In this document: positions 58,671 to 64,000 of the stretch, in pieces
How positions within the stretch are numbered: the first letter of the stretch is position 1
Layout: each line of letters opens with the position of its first letter
Position numbers and translations under genes: made by a program
From: an uncultured Spirochaetales bacterium
GTDB lineage: Bacteria > Spirochaetota > Spirochaetia > Sphaerochaetales > Sphaerochaetaceae
Assembly (NCBI GenBank): GCA_949287505.1
Contig: CASEGX010000017.1
Location: 37,236 to 101,235, forward strand
Length of the DNA stretch: 64,000 bases
Direction: 5' to 3'
The notes under the pieces: model-generated
What the model was told of the DNA's origin: nothing
What the model saw: the letters and a program-made list of their open reading frames with translations, nothing else
The model's database searches: none

Positions 58671-59980
58671 TGAGGCATCCTGAGAACATGTCTGTACTAG
58701 AGGAAAGAATCAAAGCACTTCGGAAAGGTGCTTCAGCACTGTCAGTCACAAGCAATGATACAAGGAAGAACGCTCTTGAAAAGATGGCAGAAGCGATACT
58801 CAGGAGAAAGGCGGAGATTGTCGCTGCAAATGAAGAGGATATTGCAAAGGCAAAGGAATCCGGCATACCTTCTTCAATCCTCAATCGCCTGAAATTCACC
58901 GATGACAAAATCGCGTCTGCCGTAAAAGGCCTGAGGGAGCTCATATTCCTTCCCGATCCGGTGGGCAAGGTCAGGGAAGCGCGTGAGCTTGATGATGGTT
59001 TTATACTGAAGAAAGTGACATTCCCTATCGGTGTCATTGCCATGATTTTCGAAGCACGCCCGGATGCCCTTGTACAGATTGCAGGACTTGCGCTCCGCTC
59101 GGGAAATGCTGTTGTTCTCAAAGGTGGAAAGGAAGCCGAGAAGACAAACAGAGTGCTTGTCAGCATCATCGGGGATGCAACGGAGAGCGTTGTGAATGCA
59201 TCCTGGATTTTTGGAATCGAGAGCCATGCAGATGTTGATGCCATTCTCAAGATGGAGAAGGATATCGATCTCATCATTCCCCGCGGTTCAAATAAATTCG
59301 TGAGCTATGTGATGGATCACACGCATATTCCGGTGATAGGACACTCAGATGGAATATGCTCTGTATATGTCGACAAGGATGCCTGTGTGGACATGGCCGT
59401 GCGTATTGCTGTTGATAGCAAGGTCCAGTATCCGGCAGCCTGCAATGCAGCAGAGACGATTCTTGTTCACAGAGACATCGCACCTTCCTTCCTTCCAGCG
59501 CTTTCAGATGCATTCAGGAAGCATGGTGTTGTTGTGCACGCGGATGAGGAGAGCCTGAGATATATGCCGGACGCCATACCGGCAACCGAAGAGGATTACT
59601 GCACCGAGTACCTCGCTCTTGAATGTGCTATAAAGACCGTGGGTTCCATTGAAGAGGCAATTGATCATATTGCAGAGCATGGATCGCATCATACCGATTC
59701 GATAGTCACATCATCAGAATCATCAAAGTCTCTCTTCTTCCAGGCTGTTGACAGTGCGGATGTCTTCTGCAATTGCTCAACGCGTTTTGCAGATGGTTTC
59801 AGATTCGGCCTTGGTGCTGAAGTGGGAATCTCCACATCTAAAATCCACGCGCGGGGACCTGTGGGGCTTGACGGCCTGATGACGACCAAGTGGCTTCTTT
59901 CCGGTCATGGAGAGATTGTCGCGGATTACACAGGGGCTAACGGTAGGAGCTTTACGCACAAGGAAATTGAGAATGCGTGA
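58670..59980 (+). CDS. proA: Gamma-glutamyl phosphate reductase
   Basis: A 436-residue aldehyde-dehydrogenase-fold enzyme of proline synthesis. Motifs: KKVTFPIGVIAMIFEARPDA, RSGNAVVLKGGKEA, and the active-site Cys in QYPAACNAAETILVH; ending GLMTTKWLLSGHG. The ATG at 58670 overlaps the yqeB stop; an in-frame ATG at 58688 is an alternative. It is in one run with yqeC-yqeB and proB, although the pathway is unrelated. Confidence 0.95.
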   Translation: MRHPENMSVLEERIKALRKGASALSVTSNDTRKNALEKMAEAILRRKAEIVAANEEDIAKAKESGIPSSILNRLKFTDDKIASAVKGLRELIFLPDPVGKVREARELDDGFILKKVTFPIGVIAMIFEARPDALVQIAGLALRSGNAVVLKGGKEAEKTNRVLVSIIGDATESVVNASWIFGIESHADVDAILKMEKDIDLIIPRGSNKFVSYVMDHTHIPVIGHSDGICSVYVDKDACVDMAVRIAVDSKVQYPAACNAAETILVHRDIAPSFLPALSDAFRKHGVVVHADEESLRYMPDAIPATEEDYCTEYLALECAIKTVGSIEEAIDHIAEHGSHHTDSIVTSSESSKSLFFQAVDSADVFCNCSTRFADGFRFGLGAEVGISTSKIHARGPVGLDGLMTTKWLLSGHGEIVADYTGANGRSFTHKEIENA

Positions 59981-61091
59981 TTTTTCTTCTGTAAAGAGAG
60001 TTGTTATAAAAGCCGGTACGAATCTCCTTTCATCAGAGACCGGCATCGATATGGACAGGGTAAGGGCAATTGTCGATCAGATTGCTCTTTTAAGGGAGAA
60101 AGGGTATCAGGTGATACTTGTCTCATCCGGTGCCGTAGGCCTTGGCGCAAAGGCTCTTGGTCATAACAGTCCTGTTGTATATGTTGCGATGAAGCAGGCA
60201 TGCGCGGCTATCGGGCAGCCGCTTCTGATGAGCGCCTACAGGGAAGAGTTTGAACGCCATAACCTTCTTCCTGCACAGGTTCTTATAACAAAATCAATTC
60301 TCAACAACCGTAAGAGCTACAATAATCTCCGTTCCTCGGTCTCGATGCTTCTTGCGATGGGTGTTGTCCCGATCTTCAATGAGAATGATGTCGTGTCGAC
60401 AGCTGAGCTGAAGGATGTCTTTGGAGACAATGACAGGATGAGTGCTCTTGTCGCATCTAAAATCGATGCGGACCTTCTGGTTCTTCTTACAGACATTGAC
60501 GGGCTTTATACCGGAAATCCAAGGACGGATGAAAGCGCTGTGCTCATCCATACGATTCCGGAAATAACTCCTGAGATAATGTCATACGCGAAGGGGGCGG
60601 GGTCTGCATTCGCAACCGGTGGTATGAAGACAAAGCTTCTTGCCGCGGAGATTGCCCAGAAGGGCGGTTGTGGTACAGTCATCGCATCTGGCTATGAGAA
60701 AGATGTGCTGATGAGAATCCTCCAGGGAGAGGAAATCGGTTCATACATTCTTCCTGAGGCAAGGCTTTCACAGAGGGAGAGATGGATACTCAATACAACT
60801 CCCCATGGATCGATAATTGTGGATGAAGGCGCAAAGCGAGCGCTCTTTGAGCACAAGAGCCTCTTGCCTTCAGGCATAAAAGGCATAGACGGAGTGTTCG
60901 GAAAAGGCGAGGTTGCCGCTATAATGGATGAAGGTGGATGCATCTTTGCCAAGGCTGTTCCGTATTTTGACAGCACGGAGATCGAGAAGCTTCAGGGCCA
61001 TAAGAGCTCTGATATTGAAACTGTTATAGGTAAAGGGAGGAAGGATGTGATCTTCAGACCTGAGGATCTCGTCTTTACAGAAAGTGTCTGA
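59973..61091 (+). CDS. proB: Glutamate 5-kinase
   Basis: The start is the ATG at 59973, in the end of proA and after AAGGAAATTG; the open frame is longer but lies in proA. The 372-residue protein has an amino-acid-kinase domain (VVIKAGTNLLS, VSSGAVGLGAKAL, FNENDVVST, FGDNDRMSALVAS, GTGGMKTK-like FATGGMKTKLLAA) and a C-terminal PUA domain, full-length for the family. It catalyses the first step of proline synthesis. Confidence 0.95.
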   Translation: MRDFSSVKRVVIKAGTNLLSSETGIDMDRVRAIVDQIALLREKGYQVILVSSGAVGLGAKALGHNSPVVYVAMKQACAAIGQPLLMSAYREEFERHNLLPAQVLITKSILNNRKSYNNLRSSVSMLLAMGVVPIFNENDVVSTAELKDVFGDNDRMSALVASKIDADLLVLLTDIDGLYTGNPRTDESAVLIHTIPEITPEIMSYAKGAGSAFATGGMKTKLLAAEIAQKGGCGTVIASGYEKDVLMRILQGEEIGSYILPEARLSQRERWILNTTPHGSIIVDEGAKRALFEHKSLLPSGIKGIDGVFGKGEVAAIMDEGGCIFAKAVPYFDSTEIEKLQGHKSSDIETVIGKGRKDVIFRPEDLVFTESV

Positions 61092-62025
61092 TTACAGGGT
61101 AATGCACCAGAGACAGGATGTCGGTATAAGAATCTCATCGCTTTACAGACAGCAGCAGCTTGCCATAGGAATCCTTGATCTTTCTTCCAAGGAAGAGCTG
61201 ATTGATTCATTGAAGTGGTATACCGCGAATATGAGCAATTCAATTTATGTAATCACGCTCCAGACCAGGATAGATGAGGAAGACTGGCAGGCAATGTTTC
61301 CTGATGTTAATTTCATCATCTTCAAACAGCCTGCGACGACAGGAGAGTATATAAATGCATTTGCTGATGAATGCTATGCTACATACTTCCTTGTAGTCAG
61401 GACGGACTGTACGCTCATTGCATTTGAAGGGGAGCATCTGATGGCCCTGATGGCTGAAAAAAACCATCCTGCTATCATAACACCTGTGATGATATCCTCA
61501 TCCCTGGAGGTCCTTCCTACGCTCCGGGCTCCTTATATCAATGGCCGGCAGGTTGATCCCATGTCTTTTACGCCATCTGTAGATACTGATGAGGAGGAGC
61601 AGAACCTCTACCCTGTAATGCAGCTTGGTCTGTATGACAGAGCGCTTTTCCAGCGTCTCCGGTCATACGATACGCTCATCTCAGGAGAGTTCTATCAGGC
61701 GATGGATTTCGGTGTGAGATGTTTTCTCCTTGGATATAAAATCATCACAACGCGCTCACTTGCTCTTCAGTTCCCAAAGCGCCTTTCGATAATCGAGGAC
61801 AGATCTCTTTGTGACGGCTCTGACAGATTCTATACAAAGGCAATGTCAATCCGTCGTATAGCCGGTAAGAATGTCATAGAGAAATGGAAACCCTATGTGG
61901 ATAAGGAAGTTCTAAATGAGGAAGTGAAGAAAAAGCAGATGCTGCTTCAGAAGACAGATTTCTTCACTCTGATGAAGAACTGGAAGACAAAGGACTCTGC
62001 AGAGGAAGAGCCGGAGAAACAGTAG
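61084..62025 (+). CDS. Hypothetical protein, glycosyltransferase-like
   Basis: A 313-residue protein with a GT-A-like feel: LDLSSKEELIDSLKWYTANM, an acidic VVRTDCTLIAF around residue 105, and a C-terminal helical, charged tail (KKKQMLLQKTDFF). No assured motif. The start is uncertain: the GTG at 61084 overlaps proB by 8 bp, and an ATG at 61102 also fits. It ends in a strong terminator. Confidence 0.6.
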   Translation: MSDYRVMHQRQDVGIRISSLYRQQQLAIGILDLSSKEELIDSLKWYTANMSNSIYVITLQTRIDEEDWQAMFPDVNFIIFKQPATTGEYINAFADECYATYFLVVRTDCTLIAFEGEHLMALMAEKNHPAIITPVMISSSLEVLPTLRAPYINGRQVDPMSFTPSVDTDEEEQNLYPVMQLGLYDRALFQRLRSYDTLISGEFYQAMDFGVRCFLLGYKIITTRSLALQFPKRLSIIEDRSLCDGSDRFYTKAMSIRRIAGKNVIEKWKPYVDKEVLNEEVKKKQMLLQKTDFFTLMKNWKTKDSAEEEPEKQ

Positions 62026-62045
62026 CTTTCTGAAATTCCAAGAGA

Positions 62046-62080
62046 CAAAAGCGGGTGTTATGCCCGCTTTTGCTTATCAA
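62046..62080 (+). terminator. Rho-independent terminator after the glycosyltransferase-like gene
   Basis: CAAAAGCGGG (62046-62055) pairs with CCCGCTTTTG (62063-62072), then CTTAT. Confidence 0.9.
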
Positions 62081-62311
62081 GAAAGTAGCAAGGATTAGAT
62101 CCCGATTATATTGAGCAATATTCATGCTCTGGATTCTCAGATATTTCACTTTTCTTTCAGGCATATGATGAATGAAAACGAGATACATGCCTTCCGTGGC
62201 ATGAAGACAGGCTATTCATGGCGTCCTTAATAACCATCGGACTGCTTGTTCTGTCTGAATCTTAGCCAAAGTGCCCGTCTCCTGCGTATATATCTATGAA
62301 GGAGGAGCGAA

Positions 62312-63187
62312 ATGGGCTTTCTCAGCCAGAATGAAAAACAAGACCTGCTTAGAAACATCACGCTTGAAGATGATCGTTTTTTCTCGAAATGCCTGAGCGG
62401 AAGCAATGAATGTGCAGCTCTGATGCTGCGTATAATACTTTCCCGCGATGATCTTGAGGTTGTGGAAACAAGGACTCAGGAATGGATGCAGAACATAGTC
62501 AATCATTCCATTCGTCTTGATATCTACGCAAAGGATAAGAAAGGAAATATCTATGATATTGAGATTCAGAAGACAGCAAGCGGTGCAAGCCGGAGAAGGG
62601 CGCGTTACTATAGTGCTATGCTGGATACAGAGAGCCTGAAGAAAGGAGAGGACTATGAGAAGCTTCCGGAGTCATATATCATATTCTTAACGTCCGATGA
62701 TGTGATAGGTGAAGGAAAAGCTCTGTATATGATAGAGCGGAGAGTTGAAGAGACCGGGAGCCGATTCATGGATGGAACGCATATAGTCTATGTCAGTTCA
62801 TCGCTTGCCGATAAGGACACAGCACTTGGCTATCTTGTCCATGATCTGAAGTGTGCTGATCCGGAGAGAATGTATTATACTGAGCTAAGCGAGAGGGTGA
62901 GATTCTTCAAGGAGAAAGAGGAGGGAATGATAGAGATGGGAAAGGAATACGATGAAGTATTTGAGAAAATAGTCGACAGACTCGTAAGCGAGGCAAAAGC
63001 TGACATCATTCAGAAAGGAATGAAGGAAGGAATTCAGAAAGGTAAACGAGAAGGCATCAAGGAGGGTAGGCTAGGTGTTGCCAGAACCATGATAGCAGAT
63101 GGTTCCGTTCCGTTATCCAAGATTGCCGAGTTCTCCGGACTTTCTCTTAATGAAGTAGAGAATATCAGGGCGCACATGTTTAACTAG
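62312..63187 (+). CDS. Rpn-family recombination-promoting nuclease/PD-(D/E)XK protein
   Basis: A 291-residue protein of the Rpn/transposase_31 type common in spirochaetes and gut bacteria. The nuclease core shows SIRLDIYAKDKKGNIYDIEIQ (D, then D-x-E-x-Q), and RRARYYSAMLD follows. The tail has a helical repeat (KEGIQKGKREGIKEG) of about 11-residue period, then LSLNEVENIR. GGAGGAGC precedes the ATG. Such genes are often in variable copies and may be mobile. The 240 bp before it hold no gene. Confidence 0.85.
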   Translation: MGFLSQNEKQDLLRNITLEDDRFFSKCLSGSNECAALMLRIILSRDDLEVVETRTQEWMQNIVNHSIRLDIYAKDKKGNIYDIEIQKTASGASRRRARYYSAMLDTESLKKGEDYEKLPESYIIFLTSDDVIGEGKALYMIERRVEETGSRFMDGTHIVYVSSSLADKDTALGYLVHDLKCADPERMYYTELSERVRFFKEKEEGMIEMGKEYDEVFEKIVDRLVSEAKADIIQKGMKEGIQKGKREGIKEGRLGVARTMIADGSVPLSKIAEFSGLSLNEVENIRAHMFN

Positions 63188-63393
63188 ATAATATGCTGCC
63201 CCTTCATGGTAAACTTCCACAGGATATTCCAGAAGGGACAGACCTTATATCTGTCTACAAGAGAGTGAGACGGCAAAAGCAGAGGAATGCAGAATCACAT
63301 CACCACTTCCAAATACCAAAGAATTCTCCCAGTTTGCAGAAAAGGCCTTGCGAAGAGCAAAGGCCTTACGAAGAGAAAAGAACAATAATCTGA

Positions 63394-63675
63394 CTAATTC
63401 TTAACGTTTGTCTCAAAGGATAATGGGCAATCATGGGTCATTGCCCATCTCAATGTATCGTTCAGCCTTTTCTGATATCCTTTGGCATCGGAACCCTTCA
63501 GCCAGAAAAGAATATCTGAATCAATCCTGACCGTGACTGGTTTCTTTACAGGTTTCCAATTCCTGAAATGGCCTTTTGAGAAATCCGTTATTTCAGGTAT
63601 GTCAGACAGGTCAATCTGATTATCGGGAATTGCATTTTTTTCACTTTCACGAATAAAGGCTTCTAAGTCTTTCAT
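63394..63675 (-). CDS. brnA: BrnA-type antitoxin
   Basis: The start is the ATG at 63675 after GGAAAGGAGG; an upstream open frame lies in the toxin gene. The 93-residue protein has a helical N-terminus and the C-terminal ribbon-helix-helix with KKPVTVRIDSDILFWLK (DUF4415). It neutralises BrnT and represses its own operon in this family. It overlaps brnT by 29 bp. Confidence 0.88.
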   Translation of the reverse strand: MKDLEAFIRESEKNAIPDNQIDLSDIPEITDFSKGHFRNWKPVKKPVTVRIDSDILFWLKGSDAKGYQKRLNDTLRWAMTHDCPLSFETNVKN

Positions 63676-63952
63676 AGTACATCCTCCTTTCCGATGCGGT
63701 TGCACGTCTTGCCGATATGATCCGGATCCGTCCCCTTTCCGTGTAACAGGAAACGACCACCGACAAACCATCTACTATGGCTATTCCCTGAAACCTTGTT
63801 TCTTCTGAATGACCCTCGTCATATTGTTCCCAGAAAAAGGGGCTATCGAACATTCCCAAGATTCTCTCAAATCCAAAACCGTGTTTTTGGATGTTCGCAA
63901 TATTCTTGTCTTCGTCCCATTCAAAGTTTCCTGTGATGACCGTCTTACCCAT
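63647..63952 (-). CDS. brnT: BrnT-type ribonuclease toxin
   Basis: A 101-residue protein with the BrnT pattern: FEWDEDKNIANIQKHGFGF, YDEGHSEETRFQGIAIVDG, and IRIISARRATASERRMYYE. It is an RNase toxin of a type II system. The start at 63952 follows GAGGACAT. The pair BrnT-BrnA is complete. Confidence 0.9.
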   Translation of the reverse strand: MGKTVITGNFEWDEDKNIANIQKHGFGFERILGMFDSPFFWEQYDEGHSEETRFQGIAIVDGLSVVVSCYTERGRIRIISARRATASERRMYYERLRSLYS

Positions 63953-63962
63953 ATGTCCTCAC

Positions 63963-63988
63963 ATGTACATCATATATTGTACGTACAA
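63963..63988 (-). promoter_or_regulatory. Palindromic operator candidate of brnTA
   Basis: TTGTACGTACAA (63977-63988) is a perfect 12-bp palindrome and ATGTACAT (63963-63970) a second one 6 bp away. They lie 11-36 bp before brnT, at the expected place for a BrnA ribbon-helix-helix operator. Confidence 0.55.
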
Positions 63989-64000
63989 AAAGCGCAATAA

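Noticed and set aside
62080..62311. Possible transposase relic (minus strand, HHMPERKVKYLRIQS)
   Set aside because: A short fragment that I could not tie to any named IS family.
63193..63393. 66-codon frame after the Rpn gene
   Set aside because: Low-complexity (EEQRPYEEKR), no ribosome site, no family; probably spacer.
1..64000. CRISPR array
   Set aside because: No run of regularly spaced direct repeats was seen; the only repeats are protein-coding.

Overview
The window looks like a chromosome segment of an anaerobic, host-associated bacterium. My best guess is a gut spirochaete of the Sphaerochaeta/Treponema kind. This rests on overall gene content and moderate GC; no taxonomic marker gene was read, so it is only moderately sure. 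Genes are tightly packed, often overlap by 1 to 25 bp, and several convergent pairs overlap by more than 60 bp.

Layout. 1-13 kb is ordinary housekeeping: a cut-off serine acetyltransferase, an rRNA methyltransferase with a very unusual Arg/Asp-rich tail, an MFS exporter beside an AraC regulator, an amidohydrolase, glnS, HAD and PfkB-like proteins, ApbE, methyltransferases, AroH-type chorismate mutase and an aldose epimerase. 13-20 kb holds tRNA-Thr, a strongly signalled 56-residue protein, a small Pro/Ala-rich lipoprotein and a 1007-residue lipoprotein 5'-nucleotidase that share a repeated unrecognised domain, and a paralogous pair of DUF4261-like proteins.

20-61 kb is the heart of the window: a selenium- and molybdenum-dependent purine (probably urate/xanthine) catabolic supercluster. 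It contains ygfK-ssnA-ygeY, xdhA-xdhC-xdhB-ygfM-xdhD, a domain-swapped XdhC-type maturase, a cysteine-desulfurase-like enzyme, yedE, a TusA-like protein, a DUF3343 protein, selD, ygeW, yqeC and yqeB. It also has a ModE-headed FecCD-type ABC importer that probably brings in molybdate or tungstate. A direct-repeat element, GTTGCA-N4-GTTGCA, lies upstream of ygfK, xdhA and ygeW and may be a shared operator.

The cluster is split at about 28.9-37.1 kb by a block with different codon use (Leu CTG-rich) and its own LacI regulator. The block has two MTAP/PNP-family phosphorylases, a HAD phosphatase, and a BMP lipoprotein with an ABC nucleoside importer. Relics flank it on both sides: an IS21 istA, ATPase fragments and an addiction-module antidote. 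It looks like an acquired nucleoside-uptake island. A plausible whole is: the surface 5'-nucleotidase frees nucleosides, the ABC system imports them, the phosphorylases release bases, and the Mo/Se hydroxylases with YgfK, SsnA, YgeY and YgeW degrade the purine ring. That flow is inference.

61-64 kb ends with proA-proB (directly after yqeB), a glycosyltransferase-like protein, an Rpn-family nuclease and a BrnTA toxin-antitoxin pair with a palindromic operator at the window edge.
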